A stretch of DNA of 64,000 nt from Arthrobacter_N sp051262515 (GCF_051262515.1 NZ_JBIMER010000001.1:310001-374000), one strand, 5' to 3'; counted from the first letter of the stretch, positions 1 through 9,064 are shown. Notes: generated by a model not told the origin, from the letters alone. Numbers and translations are program-made.

Positions 1-1643
1 GGGACCGATACGAGGAATACATGCGGCAGGTGCCATGCCCGGAGTGCAACGGCGCGCGGCTCAACCCCGCGTCGCTCTCCGTGCTGATCAACGGAAAGTC
101 GATTTCCGCGGTGGCCGCCATGCCGATGCGCGAATGCTCCGAGTTCCTCAACGACCTCGTGCTCTCCGGTCGCGAGGCGCAGATCGCGCACCAGGTCCTG
201 ATCGAGATCCAGGCACGGCTCCGCTTCCTCTTGGATGTCGGCCTCGAATACCTCAACCTTGAGCGTGCCGCCGGCACGCTGTCCGGCGGGGAGGCCCAGC
301 GCATCCGTCTGGCGACCCAGATCGGTTCCGGGCTGGTCGGTGTCCTCTACGTGTTGGACGAGCCGTCTATCGGCCTGCACCAGCGGGACAACCGCCGGCT
401 CATTGAAACCCTCAACCGTCTCCGGGACCTCGGCAACACGCTGATCGTCGTCGAGCACGACGAGGACACCATCCACCAGGCGGACTGGATCGTGGACATC
501 GGCCCGGGCGCCGGGGAGCACGGCGGGCAGGTCGTCCACTCGGGATCCCTGGAGGGGCTGCTCGCCAACACCGAGTCGATGACCGGCGACTACCTCGCCG
601 GACGCCGTTCCATCGAGATACCCGCAAAGCGCCGCAAGATCGACAAGAAGCGGCAGCTGAAGATCGTCGGGGCGCGCGAGAACAACCTGCGCGACCTCAC
701 CACGCACATTCCCCTGGGCGTCATGACCGCCGTCACGGGCGTCAGCGGCTCGGGAAAATCGACCCTGATCAACGACATTCTCTACAAGGTCCTCGCCAAC
801 AAGCTGAACGGCGCCAAGCAGGTCGCCGGCCGGCACACGCGCGTCGAGGGCCTGGAACAGCTGGACAAGGTCATCCACGTAGACCAGAGCCCCATCGGGC
901 GGACGCCTCGGTCCAACCCCGCGACATACACGGGCGTGTTCGACCACGTCCGGAAGCTGTTCGCGGAGACCAACGAGGCAAAGGTCCGCGGCTACCTGCC
1001 CGGGCGCTTCTCGTTCAACGTCAAGGGCGGGCGCTGCGAGGCGTGCTCCGGCGACGGCACGCTGAAGATCGAGATGAACTTCCTTCCCGACGTCTACGTG
1101 CCCTGCGAGGTCTGCCACGGGGCGAGGTACAACCGCGAGACGCTCGAGGTCCACTACAAGGGCAAGACCATCGCCGACGTGCTCAACATGCCCATCGAGG
1201 AGGGCGCCGAGTTCTTCGCCGCGTTCTCGCCGATTGCGCGGCACCTGAACACGCTGGTCGACGTCGGCCTGGGCTACGTCCGGCTCGGCCAGCCTGCAAC
1301 GACCCTCTCCGGGGGCGAGGCCCAGCGCGTGAAGCTCGCCTCCGAGCTCCAAAAGCGCTCCAACGGCCGGAGCGTGTACGTGCTGGACGAGCCCACAACG
1401 GGCCTGCACTTCGAGGACATCAGGAAACTCCTGAAGGTCCTCCAGAGCCTGGTAGACAAGGGCAACACCGTCATCACGATCGAACACAACCTCGACGTCA
1501 TCAAGAGCGCGGACTGGCTCCTGGACCTCGGCCCCGAAGGGGGATCCGGCGGCGGGCAGCTCATCGCCACCGGCACGCCGGAACAGGTCGCCAAGGTGCC
1601 CGAGAGCCACACCGGCCGGTTCCTCGCCGACCTGCTCGGCTAA
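1..1643 (+). CDS. uvrA: UvrABC excinuclease subunit UvrA, 3' portion (5' end outside window)
   Basis: The reading frame is already open at base 3, so the start lies upstream of the window; about 546 C-terminal residues are visible of roughly 950 usual for the family. UvrA is the damage-recognition ATPase of nucleotide excision repair and works as a dimer that loads UvrB. Seen here: the first ABC signature LSGGEAQR near base 280, its Walker B LDEPSIGL near base 350, the second Walker A GVSGSGKST near base 740, a CxxC...CxxC zinc module starting near base 1036, the second LSGGEAQR near base 1308 and Walker B LDEPTTGL near base 1380. The frame ends in TAA. uvrC lies 1.5 kb downstream, so two excinuclease subunits are close together. 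The 111 bases after the stop hold a short ACCCGG/CCGGGT inverted repeat (1718-1736) and no obvious gene. Identity is certain. Confidence 0.97.
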   Translation, partial: DRYEEYMRQVPCPECNGARLNPASLSVLINGKSISAVAAMPMRECSEFLNDLVLSGREAQIAHQVLIEIQARLRFLLDVGLEYLNLERAAGTLSGGEAQRIRLATQIGSGLVGVLYVLDEPSIGLHQRDNRRLIETLNRLRDLGNTLIVVEHDEDTIHQADWIVDIGPGAGEHGGQVVHSGSLEGLLANTESMTGDYLAGRRSIEIPAKRRKIDKKRQLKIVGARENNLRDLTTHIPLGVMTAVTGVSGSGKSTLINDILYKVLANKLNGAKQVAGRHTRVEGLEQLDKVIHVDQSPIGRTPRSNPATYTGVFDHVRKLFAETNEAKVRGYLPGRFSFNVKGGRCEACSGDGTLKIEMNFLPDVYVPCEVCHGARYNRETLEVHYKGKTIADVLNMPIEEGAEFFAAFSPIARHLNTLVDVGLGYVRLGQPATTLSGGEAQRVKLASELQKRSNGRSVYVLDEPTTGLHFEDIRKLLKVLQSLVDKGNTVITIEHNLDVIKSADWLLDLGPEGGSGGGQLIATGTPEQVAKVPESHTGRFLADLLG

Positions 1644-1754
1644 CGCCCCGGGGACCCGCGCACGGGGGTGGCGCAGCACGCGCCACGGCCGGGAAGTATT
1701 CCCCGGTGGTCATGGACACCCGGCCCAACACCGGGTTCGTGCAACAATGACCCG

Positions 1755-2483
1755 GTGATAAATCGTGTGCGCGCCGTCTTGTTCGACCTCGACGGCACCT
1801 TGGTGGACCCCGCCGGTGCCATCACCGAGGGCATCCGCGCGGCGGTGCTCCGGCACGGCCTCGCGGATCCCGGCACGGAGCGCCTCGACACCATGGTCGG
1901 GCCGCCGCTCGCGCTGAGCCTCATGGAGCTTCCCGGCATGACCGCCGAGCTCCTGCCCTCCGTCATCGCCGACTACCGTGCGGAGTATGCCGCCCACGGC
2001 ATGGCCGCCAGCCGCGTCTACCCGGGCATGGCCGAGTTGCTTGACGGCCTGCGTTCCTCCGGCGTCCGCCTCGCGGTGGCGACGTCCAAGCCCATCGACA
2101 TCGCACGGCGGCTCCTCGAGGTACAGGGCCTGGCGGGCAAGTTCGATGCCATCCACGGCGCCGTCGCCAACGAAACGGCCCCGCGCGCCGGGCACGGCAA
2201 GGAAGACATCGTTGCGGCGGCCCTTGCCGCGCTGGGCACGGCGCCGGGGGAGACCGTCATGGTCGGAGACCGCCACTACGACGTCACCGGCGCCGCGGCC
2301 AACGGACTCGAATGCATCGGGGTCTCATGGGGGTACGCACCGCAGGGCGAGCTCGCCGCGGCCGGTGCCGCCGCCGTCGTCGGTTCGGCCGCGGAGCTGG
2401 GCGCCAAACTCGGTCTCGAATCCACGGACTCGACCACCGGAAGCGCGCCGGCGGATGCCGTTCCGGAGGGGTCGGTCGCCTAG
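1755..2483 (+). CDS. HAD-family phosphatase, phosphoglycolate phosphatase-like
   Basis: A 242-residue haloacid dehalogenase superfamily hydrolase. Motif I FDLDGTLVD lies near residues 9-17, with the nucleophile and acid-base aspartates of the DxD pair; a threonine-serine motif II (VATSKP) and a C-terminal motif IV (VGDRHYD) are present, and the helical cap lies after motif I as in Gph/PGMB-type enzymes. Such enzymes dephosphorylate small metabolites such as 2-phosphoglycolate, but the substrate cannot be read from sequence. The GTG at 1755 is chosen because it sits just before the first strand of the fold. Upstream in-frame codons encode an arginine/proline-rich stretch not seen in the family. 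AACAAT lies 6 nt before this GTG, which could be a weak -10 for a leaderless message. The stop directly abuts the ATG of plsC, so the two are probably co-transcribed. Confidence 0.82.
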   Translation: MINRVRAVLFDLDGTLVDPAGAITEGIRAAVLRHGLADPGTERLDTMVGPPLALSLMELPGMTAELLPSVIADYRAEYAAHGMAASRVYPGMAELLDGLRSSGVRLAVATSKPIDIARRLLEVQGLAGKFDAIHGAVANETAPRAGHGKEDIVAAALAALGTAPGETVMVGDRHYDVTGAAANGLECIGVSWGYAPQGELAAAGAAAVVGSAAELGAKLGLESTDSTTGSAPADAVPEGSVA

Positions 2484-3152
2484 ATGGGATTCTACGACGG
2501 CGTTCGCGCCACCTTCCGGGGAACGATCGGCGCCACCTGTCGGCCCACCGTCACCGGACTGGAGCACGTCCCGGACGAGGGGCCCTTCATCGTGGCCTCC
2601 AACCACCTGTCCTTCCTCGACAGCATCATCATCCAAGCCCTGATGCCGCGTCCCGTGGCCTTTTTCGCGAAGGCCGAGTACTTCACGACGCCGGGCGTGA
2701 AGGGACGCCTGATGAAGGCGTTTTTCCAGTCTGTCGGGTCCATACCGGTGCAGCGCGGGGAACAGGCCGCGTCCGTCGCCGCCCTGGACTCCCTGGTCGA
2801 GATCCTTGAAGCGGACGGCGGCGTCGGGATCTACCCCGAGGGAACCCGATCCCGCGACGGGCGCCTCTACCGCGGCCGGACCGGCGTCGGATGGCTGGCG
2901 CTGTCCACCGGTGCGCCGGTGGTTCCGGTCGGCCTCATCGGCACGGAACGGCTCCAGCCGGCCGGGCGCAACGCGATCACGCCGCACCACTTCACGCTGA
3001 AGGTCGGCGAACCGTTGCAGTTCGACCACATCGGTCCCAAGCACCCGCTGCCGGCGCGCCGCCATGCCACGGACCGAATCGTCGACGCGGTCGCGGAACT
3101 CACCGGCCAAGAGCGCTGCGACGGCTACAACCAGGCTCCGGCCGCGGGGTAG
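2484..3152 (+). CDS. plsC: 1-acyl-sn-glycerol-3-phosphate acyltransferase (PlsC family)
   Basis: A 222-residue lysophosphatidic acid acyltransferase-type protein that would transfer an acyl group to the sn-2 position of 1-acylglycerol-3-phosphate at the inner face of the membrane. The HX4D catalytic motif is seen as NHLSFLDS near residues 39-46, and the phosphate-binding block YPEGTRSRDG near residues 114-123. A short hydrophobic stretch typical of the family precedes the catalytic block. The ATG follows the stop of the HAD phosphatase with no gap, which argues for translational coupling. The family has many paralogues in actinobacteria, so exact acyl and acceptor specificity is inferred. Confidence 0.88.
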   Translation: MGFYDGVRATFRGTIGATCRPTVTGLEHVPDEGPFIVASNHLSFLDSIIIQALMPRPVAFFAKAEYFTTPGVKGRLMKAFFQSVGSIPVQRGEQAASVAALDSLVEILEADGGVGIYPEGTRSRDGRLYRGRTGVGWLALSTGAPVVPVGLIGTERLQPAGRNAITPHHFTLKVGEPLQFDHIGPKHPLPARRHATDRIVDAVAELTGQERCDGYNQAPAAG

Positions 3153-3161
3153 CGTCGAACC

Positions 3162-5147
3162 ATGGCCGACCCCTCCACCTACCGGCCCCGCGCCGGCGAG
3201 ATCCCCACGAATCCCGGCGTCTACAGGTTCCGCGATCCACACGGACGCGTCGTCTACGTCGGCAAGGCCAAGAACCTCCGCTCGCGGCTGAACTCCTACT
3301 TCGCGAATCCCTCCGGACTGCTGCCCAAGACGCGTGCCATGGTCTTCGCCGCCGCGAGCGTCGAATGGACCGTCGTCGGCAGCGAGTTGGAGGCGCTGCA
3401 ACTCGAATACACATGGATCAAGGAATTCGCGCCGCGCTTCAACATCGTCTTCCGGGACGACAAGTCCTATCCCTATCTGGCGGTGACGCTCGGGGAGAAG
3501 TTCCCGCGGGCACAGGTCATGCGGGGGGACCGGCGGAAGGACGTCAAGTACTTCGGTCCGTTCTACCCGGCCAAGGCCATCCGCGAAACGCTTGACACGC
3601 TCCTGCGTGTTTTTCCGGTGCGGACCTGCAGCGCCGGCGTCCTGCGACGGGCGCAGCAGTCCGGACGCCCGTGCCTCCTGGGCTACATCGACAAGTGCTC
3701 GGCACCCTGTGTCGGGCGCATCAGCGCCGAGGACCACCGTAAACTCGCCGACGAGCTCTGCCAGTTCATGGGGGGCGAGGGCACCCGCTTCATCCGTCAG
3801 CTGGAACGGGAGATGGCCGGCGCCGTCGCGGAACTCGAATACGAGAAGGCCGCGCGCCTACGGGACGACATCGCCGCGCTGCGGCGCGTCTTCGAGCGCA
3901 ACGCCGTGGTCCTGTCCGAAGACACGGAGGCAGACATTTTCGCCATCGCCGAGGACGAGCTCGAGGCGGCCGTGCAGGTGTTCCACGTCCGCAACGGCCG
4001 CATCCGCGGACAGCGTGGCTGGGTGGTGGAAAAGGTCGAGGACACAACGCCCGCGGAGTTCGTGGAGCACCTGCTCCAGCAGGTCTATGGGGAGAACACG
4101 GACGCGGACCGGCTGCCGCGCGAGGTGCTGGTCCCGGTGGAGCCCGAGGATTCGGCACAGGTCGCCGAATGGCTTCGCGGGTTGCGCGGCGCGGCCGTGA
4201 GCCTGCGGGTTCCACGCCGGGGGGAAAAGGCGGTGCTGATGGAGACCGTGCGGGAGAACGCCGAACAGTCGCTGCGCCTGCACAAGTCCCGACGCGCCGG
4301 GGACATCAGCACCCGAAGCACCGCGCTCCAGGAGTTGCAGGAGGCGCTCGGCCTCCCGGTGCCGCTCCTGCGCATCGAGTGCTACGACATCTCCCACGTC
4401 CAAGGCACGAACGTCGTCGCGTCCATGGTCGTGGTGGAGGACGGACTACCCAAGAAATCCGACTACCGGAAGTTCTCCGTCACGGGTGAGGCCGCGCGCG
4501 ACGACACCTCTGCCATGTACGACGTCCTCACCCGACGTTTCCGGCACTACCTCGACGACCAGACCCACAACGCCCCGGCCATCACCGGTCAGATCGATAT
4601 CGAGGAGGACGCCGCCAAGGCGCCGCTCCGCAAGTTCGCGTACCCGCCGTCGTTGGTGGTGGTCGACGGCGGTCCGCCGCAGGTGGCGGCTGCCTCGCAG
4701 GCGCTCGAGGACCTCGGCATCGACGACGTGTACGTCGTGGGGCTGGCGAAGCGCCTCGAGGAACTGTGGCTCCCCGACGACGAGTTCCCGGTGGTGCTGC
4801 CGCGGGCTTCCCACGGACTGTATCTGCTCCAGCGGATCCGCGACGAGGCGCACCGCTTCGCCATCAGCTTCCACCGCCAGAAGCGTTCGACGGCGATGGT
4901 CGTCTCCGTGCTCGACGGCGTCCCCGGGCTCGGACCGGCCAAACGCAAGGCCGTCCTGAAGCACTTCGGCTCCGTGCGGCGCATGCGTGCGGCGGCCGAG
5001 GCCGACTTCCTCAACGTGCCCGGCATCGGACCGGCCATGGCCAGGCAGCTGGCCGCGGCGCTCGCGACGGACACCGGCCGGACGGAGGCCACGACGGATC
5101 CGTCCGAACCCGCGGTGAACACCGCCACCGGAGAACTGCTGGACTAG
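3162..5147 (+). CDS. uvrC: UvrABC excinuclease subunit UvrC
   Basis: A 661-residue endonuclease that makes both incisions in nucleotide excision repair after UvrA/UvrB recognise the lesion. Domain order is complete. A GIY-YIG nuclease at about residues 15-95 is seen as GVYRF and VVYVGKAKNLRSR. A UVR domain that contacts UvrB lies near 205-245. The RNase H-like second nuclease has its aspartate in YDISH at about residue 409, and two helix-hairpin-helix motifs (GVPGLGPAKRKA and VPGIGPAMARQ) lie near 585-630. The ATG is supported by TAGCGT (3150-3155), a -10-like hexamer exactly 6 nt before it, with no Shine-Dalgarno sequence, suggesting a leaderless message. The uvrC-rapZ-yvcK-whiA order matches other actinobacteria (M. 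tuberculosis Rv1420-Rv1423). Confidence 0.97.
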   Translation: MADPSTYRPRAGEIPTNPGVYRFRDPHGRVVYVGKAKNLRSRLNSYFANPSGLLPKTRAMVFAAASVEWTVVGSELEALQLEYTWIKEFAPRFNIVFRDDKSYPYLAVTLGEKFPRAQVMRGDRRKDVKYFGPFYPAKAIRETLDTLLRVFPVRTCSAGVLRRAQQSGRPCLLGYIDKCSAPCVGRISAEDHRKLADELCQFMGGEGTRFIRQLEREMAGAVAELEYEKAARLRDDIAALRRVFERNAVVLSEDTEADIFAIAEDELEAAVQVFHVRNGRIRGQRGWVVEKVEDTTPAEFVEHLLQQVYGENTDADRLPREVLVPVEPEDSAQVAEWLRGLRGAAVSLRVPRRGEKAVLMETVRENAEQSLRLHKSRRAGDISTRSTALQELQEALGLPVPLLRIECYDISHVQGTNVVASMVVVEDGLPKKSDYRKFSVTGEAARDDTSAMYDVLTRRFRHYLDDQTHNAPAITGQIDIEEDAAKAPLRKFAYPPSLVVVDGGPPQVAAASQALEDLGIDDVYVVGLAKRLEELWLPDDEFPVVLPRASHGLYLLQRIRDEAHRFAISFHRQKRSTAMVVSVLDGVPGLGPAKRKAVLKHFGSVRRMRAAAEADFLNVPGIGPAMARQLAAALATDTGRTEATTDPSEPAVNTATGELLD

Positions 5148-5192
5148 TCCAGGCACCCGAAACGGGGCCGTGCCTCCCCTAGACTGGGAGAC

Positions 5193-6086
5193 ATGAGTAG
5201 CGAGCTGGCACCGGTCAAACCCGTCGAATCCGAACTGCTGATCGTTACCGGCATGTCGGGTGCGGGGCGCACGACGGCGGCCCACGCGCTCGAGGACCAC
5301 GGCTGGTACGTGGTGGAGAACCTGCCCCCCCAGATGCTGGGGACGCTCACCGAGCTCGTGGCGCGCGTCCCCGGGTCCATTCCCAAGCTGGCCGTCGTCA
5401 TGGACGTGCGCAGCAAGTCCCTCTTCCCGGCCCTGCGGGAGAATCTCGCGCAGCTGCGCGCCGCGGGGATCAACTACCGCGTGCTGTTCCTCGAGGCCAG
5501 CGACGACCTGCTCGTGCGCCGCTTCGAACAGGGGCGGCGTCCCCACCCGTTGCAGGGCAGCGGGCGGATCCTGGACGGCATAGCGGCCGAGCGAGAGGTC
5601 CTGCGGGAACTCAAGGAGTCGGCGGAACTCGTGGTCGACACCACCCCCATGAACGTCCACGCCCTGGCCACCGCCATCACGGAACTCTTTTCCGAGTCGG
5701 GCCCGATCGTCCTGCGCCTGAATGTCATGAGTTTCGGCTTCAAGTACGGCCTCCCGGCGGACGCCAACTTCGTGGCCGACGTGCGGTTCATCCCGAACCC
5801 GCACTGGGTTCCGGAACTCCGCCCGCACACCGGCGTGGAAGCCGTGGTCAGCGACTACGTTTTGGAGGCCGAGGGCGCCGCCGAGTTCGTGGACCGCTAC
5901 ATCGAGGCCCTGGAACCGGTCATGGACGGCTACCGGCGCGAGAACAAGCACTACGCGACCCTCGCCGTCGGTTGCACGGGCGGCAAGCACCGGTCGGTCG
6001 CGGTCAGCGAGGAGCTCGCCCGCAGGCTGCGCCAGCTCCCGCGGGTCAACGTCACGGTCAACCACCGCGACCTGGGCCGGGAGTAG
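5193..6086 (+). CDS. rapZ: RapZ-type RNase adapter / nucleotide-binding protein
   Basis: A 297-residue P-loop protein of the RapZ (YvcJ) family. In E. coli it guides RNase E to the small RNA GlmZ; in actinobacteria the role is not settled. The Walker A region reads GMSGAGRTT at about residues 20-28, with arginine where most P-loops have lysine, as I recall for actinobacterial members. The C-terminal block has GCTGGKHRSVA near residue 262, a conserved RapZ motif. TAGACT (5180-5185) lies 7 nt before the ATG, suggesting a leaderless start; the GGGAG in between is too close to act as a normal ribosome site. yvcK begins 6 nt after the stop, so the genes form one transcription unit. Confidence 0.93.
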   Translation: MSSELAPVKPVESELLIVTGMSGAGRTTAAHALEDHGWYVVENLPPQMLGTLTELVARVPGSIPKLAVVMDVRSKSLFPALRENLAQLRAAGINYRVLFLEASDDLLVRRFEQGRRPHPLQGSGRILDGIAAEREVLRELKESAELVVDTTPMNVHALATAITELFSESGPIVLRLNVMSFGFKYGLPADANFVADVRFIPNPHWVPELRPHTGVEAVVSDYVLEAEGAAEFVDRYIEALEPVMDGYRRENKHYATLAVGCTGGKHRSVAVSEELARRLRQLPRVNVTVNHRDLGRE

Positions 6087-6092
6087 GACGAG

Positions 6093-7154
6093 ATGGCCTT
6101 CCTTTCCGGGCAGATGCCCCTTGTCCCGCCGAAACCGGCCGGCGCGGGCCGTGGGCCGGCGCGCGTCGCCGCGCTGGGCGGCGGTCACGGACTCGCGGCC
6201 TCGCTGGCCGCGCTACGCAGGCTCACCAGCGACATCACCGCCATCGTCACTGTGGCCGACGACGGCGGCTCCTCCGGGCGCCTGCGCGAGGAACTGGACG
6301 TCCTGCCGCCCGGGGATCTGCGCATGGCGCTGGCCGCGCTGTGCGACGACACCGACTGGGGCCGCACGTGGCGCGACGTGATGCAGCACCGTTTCGTATC
6401 GAAGGAGGGGTCCGCCGGGACGCTGGACAACCACGCGCTCGGCAACCTGCTGATCGTCACCCTCTGGGAGTTGCTTGAGGATCCCGTGGCCGGACTGCGC
6501 TGGGCTGGTGCGCTCCTTGGCGCCCGCGGTCAGGTGCTCCCCATGAGCACCGTCCCGCTGACGATCTCCGGGGAGGTCCTGGGTCAGGGCGCCGGCGACT
6601 CCCTGGTGCGCCGTCGAGTGGTCGGACAGGCCCAATTGGCGGTCGCTGGCAACACCGGGATCGTCAGCAACGTCCAACTCGAACCCGTGGACGCTCCGGC
6701 GTGCCCCGAGGCCCTGTCCGCCATAGAGCTGGCCGACTGGGTCGTTCTGGGACCGGGATCGTGGTACACGTCCGTCCTGCCGCACCTGCTCCTGCCGCAG
6801 ATGCTGGACGCGCTCCGGGCAACCCCTGCCCGGCGCCTGCTGACCATGAACCTGGCCACGGAGACCAAGGAAACCGTGGGCATGGACGCCGCCGACCATT
6901 TGAACGTGATTTCGCGGTACGCCCCCGACCTGCGGATCGACGCCGTCGTCGCCGATCCATCGTCCATCGAAGGGGTCGAAAGGTTCCGCGATGCCGCCGC
7001 CCGGCTCGGCGCCAGGTGCTTCTTCGGTAAAGTAGGCGTCGCGGCGGGACGTGCGGTTCACGACCCGTTGCGGCTGGCCACGGCCTATCAGGACGTCTTC
7101 ACGTCTTTCGATCCCAACGACCCCAGCAGTGAGGAACACAAGACATGGCACTGA
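6093..7154 (+). CDS. yvcK: YvcK/CofD-like protein (gluconeogenesis factor family)
   Basis: A 353-residue Rossmann-type protein of the YvcK/GlmR family. In other bacteria it binds UDP-sugars and links carbon flux to cell-wall precursor synthesis. Seen in the sequence: an N-terminal glycine-rich loop (ALGGGHGLAASL, near residues 29-40), the block VADDGGSSGRLREEL, and GPGSWYTS near residue 222, all characteristic of the CofD/YvcK fold. It sits between rapZ and whiA, and its last 10 bases overlap the start of whiA, which points to coupled translation. The substrate in this organism is inferred only. Confidence 0.92.
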   Translation: MAFLSGQMPLVPPKPAGAGRGPARVAALGGGHGLAASLAALRRLTSDITAIVTVADDGGSSGRLREELDVLPPGDLRMALAALCDDTDWGRTWRDVMQHRFVSKEGSAGTLDNHALGNLLIVTLWELLEDPVAGLRWAGALLGARGQVLPMSTVPLTISGEVLGQGAGDSLVRRRVVGQAQLAVAGNTGIVSNVQLEPVDAPACPEALSAIELADWVVLGPGSWYTSVLPHLLLPQMLDALRATPARRLLTMNLATETKETVGMDAADHLNVISRYAPDLRIDAVVADPSSIEGVERFRDAAARLGARCFFGKVGVAAGRAVHDPLRLATAYQDVFTSFDPNDPSSEEHKTWH

Positions 7155-8125
7155 CAGCCTCGGTCAAGGACGAGCTGTCCCGGCTTGACGTCAAGAAGTC
7201 CTCGGAGCGAAAGGCGGAGGTCTCCGCGACGCTGCGGTTCGCCGGTGGACTGCACATCATTTCCGGCCGCATTGTCATCGAGGCGGAGGTCGACCTCGCG
7301 TCGACGGCGCGCAGGCTGCGGAAGTCCATTGCCGAGGTGTATGGCCACACCGCCGAAATCATCGTCGTCTCCGGCGGCGGCCTGCGCCGCGGAAACCGCT
7401 ACGTGGTGCGAGTGGTGCGCGACGGAGAATCGCTGGCCCGGCAGACCGGATTGCTCGATGGCAGGGGCCGGCCGGTGCGCGGACTGCCTTCCGCCATCGT
7501 GAACGGCTCGACGGCCGATGCCGAGGCGGTCTGGCGCGGGGCCTTCCTCGCACACGGGTCGCTGACCGAACCGGGACGCTCCTCCGCCATGGAGGTCACG
7601 TGCCCCGGGCCCGAGGCCGCGCTGGCGTTGGTGGGGGCCGCGCGGCGGCTGGGGCTGGTCGCCAAGGCCCGCGAAGTCCGCGGCGTCGACCGCGTCGTGA
7701 TACGCGACGGCGACAGCATCGCTGCGCTCCTGACCCGCATGGGTGCCCACGACGCACTCATGGTGTGGGAGGAGCGGCGCATGCGCAAGGAGGTGCGGGC
7801 GACGGCGAACAGACTCGCGAACTTCGACGACGCCAACCTGCGTCGCTCCGCGCAGGCCGCCGTCGCGGCCGGAGCGCGTGTCGAGCGCGCCCTTGAGATC
7901 CTCGGCGACGACGTCCCGGACCATCTGCAGTACGCCGGGGCGCTCCGCGTCGCCCACAAGCAGGCCAGCCTGGACGAGCTGGGACGGTTGGCGGATCCGC
8001 CCATGACCAAGGACGCCATCGCCGGGCGCATCCGCCGGCTCCTGGCCATGGCGGACAAGAAGGCCATCGAGATGGGAATACCGAGCACCGAGGACAGTGT
8101 TACGGCAGACATGCTGGACGGATAG
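7145..8125 (+). CDS. whiA: DNA-binding protein WhiA (sporulation/cell-division regulator)
   Basis: A 326-residue WhiA homologue. The family joins an N-terminal degenerate LAGLIDADG homing-endonuclease fold to a C-terminal helix-turn-helix. In Streptomyces it works with WhiB to switch on division genes; in non-sporulating actinobacteria it is kept as a division-linked regulator. Seen here: the WhiA start (TASVKDELSRLDV), the core RFAGGLH and LRRGNRYVVRV, and a C-terminal HTH region near residues 265-315 (LDELGRLADPPMTKDAI, AGRIRRLLAMADKKA). The start overlaps the end of yvcK by 10 bp. The last codons overlap a possible sodA promoter. Confidence 0.96.
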   Translation: MALTASVKDELSRLDVKKSSERKAEVSATLRFAGGLHIISGRIVIEAEVDLASTARRLRKSIAEVYGHTAEIIVVSGGGLRRGNRYVVRVVRDGESLARQTGLLDGRGRPVRGLPSAIVNGSTADAEAVWRGAFLAHGSLTEPGRSSAMEVTCPGPEAALALVGAARRLGLVAKAREVRGVDRVVIRDGDSIAALLTRMGAHDALMVWEERRMRKEVRATANRLANFDDANLRRSAQAAVAAGARVERALEILGDDVPDHLQYAGALRVAHKQASLDELGRLADPPMTKDAIAGRIRRLLAMADKKAIEMGIPSTEDSVTADMLDG

Positions 8126-8128
8126 TCT
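8100..8128 (+). promoter_or_regulatory. Possible sodA promoter inside the 3' end of whiA
   Basis: TTACGG (8100-8105) and TAGTCT (8123-8128) are separated by 17 bp, the spacing of a housekeeping sigma promoter. Transcription would start near 8135 and give sodA a leader of about 85 nt ending in a strong ribosome site. The hexamers are only partial matches, so this is a candidate. Confidence 0.35.
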
Positions 8129-8220
8129 GGCGGTGTAGGTTTCCGACGCCCTGGGGGCTCGGGATGCAAAACCAGAAGGCACTCCCTTCGAGGGGGGTGC
8201 ACAACGAATGGAGGAGACAC

Positions 8221-8850
8221 ATGTCGAAGTACACCCTCCCGGAGCTGCCGTACGACTACGCAGCCCTGGAACCGAACATTTCCGCCCGCATCATGGAACT
8301 TCACCACAGCAAGCACCACGCGGCCTACGTCGCCGGCGCCAACACCGCCCTCGAGCAGCTGGCCGAAGCCCGCGAGAAGGGCGAGTTCGGCAACGTCCCC
8401 AAGCTTTCCAAGGACTTGGCGTTCCACCTGGGTGGACACACCAACCACTCGATCTTCTGGCAGAACCTCTCGCCCGAGGGCGGGGACAAGCCCGAGGGCG
8501 AGCTGGCCGCGGCCATCGACGAGTACTTCGGCTCCTTCGACGCGTTCCGTGGCCACTTCGGAGCGGCCGCATTGAGCCTGCAGGGCTCAGGCTGGGCACT
8601 GCTGGCCTACGAGCCGCTCGGCGGCAACCTGGTGATCGAGCAGCTGTACGACCAGCAGGGCAACGTCCCCGTGGGCACCGTTCCATTGCTGATGCTGGAC
8701 ATGTGGGAGCACGCCTTCTACCTCGACTATGTCAACGTCAAGGCCGACTACGTCAAGGCGTTCTGGAACATCGTGAACTGGGCCGACGTCGCCAAGCGCT
8801 TCGAGGCAGCCCGCACGGGCGCAACGGCACTGGTCGTTCCCGGCGCGTAA
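8221..8850 (+). CDS. sodA: Superoxide dismutase, Fe/Mn family
   Basis: A 209-residue Fe/Mn superoxide dismutase that converts superoxide to oxygen and hydrogen peroxide in the cytoplasm. The four metal ligands can be placed: His28 in MELHHSKHH, His76 in HTNHSIFW, and Asp160 and His164 in DMWEHAFYLDY. Length and motif order match the family. Manganese is more usual in this group, but the metal cannot be fixed from sequence alone. The ATG at 8221 is chosen because GGAGGAG lies just upstream (near 8210-8216), one of the best ribosome sites in the window; an upstream in-frame ATG at 8164 lacks such a site. The gene stands alone between whiA and gap. Confidence 0.96.
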   Translation: MSKYTLPELPYDYAALEPNISARIMELHHSKHHAAYVAGANTALEQLAEAREKGEFGNVPKLSKDLAFHLGGHTNHSIFWQNLSPEGGDKPEGELAAAIDEYFGSFDAFRGHFGAAALSLQGSGWALLAYEPLGGNLVIEQLYDQQGNVPVGTVPLLMLDMWEHAFYLDYVNVKADYVKAFWNIVNWADVAKRFEAARTGATALVVPGA

Positions 8851-8893
8851 TGCGCATCACATATCCGCGTCACATGACGTAGGATAAGCACAA

Positions 8894-8948
8894 CGGATCC
8901 CGCGGACCCCGCTCCCGGCTATCCCCGGGACGGGAGTCCGTGGATCCG
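8894..8948 (+). terminator. Imperfect long hairpin between sodA and gap
   Basis: CGGATCC (8894-8900) pairs with GGATCCG (8942-8948). The inner segments GCGGAC and GTCCGT pair with one wobble, and CTCCCG can pair with CGGGAG further in. No T-run follows, so it may be a weak terminator for sodA or a leader structure for gap. Confidence 0.4.
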
Positions 8949-9064
8949 GTCGGCAGTCAGTCGACGACACAACGGAGTGTCCAACTTTTCCCATGGCCAC
9001 TCCGCGCAACACCCCTTCCGGGGGCCACCGCGGCGGCCTACATTCCGGCAAGGAGAATAACCAC

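Noticed and set aside
2325..3737. A 470-codon open frame on the - strand
   Set aside because: It is antisense to plsC and the start of uvrC; no conserved motif is seen.
4446..6188. A 580-codon open frame on the - strand
   Set aside because: It lies antisense to the end of uvrC and all of rapZ, is rich in Arg/His/Gly with no recognisable domain, and is a GC-rich codon shadow.
8164..8220. Upstream ATG for sodA at 8164
   Set aside because: It lacks a ribosome site and adds 19 residues not seen in Fe/Mn SODs; GGAGGAG stands directly before 8221.
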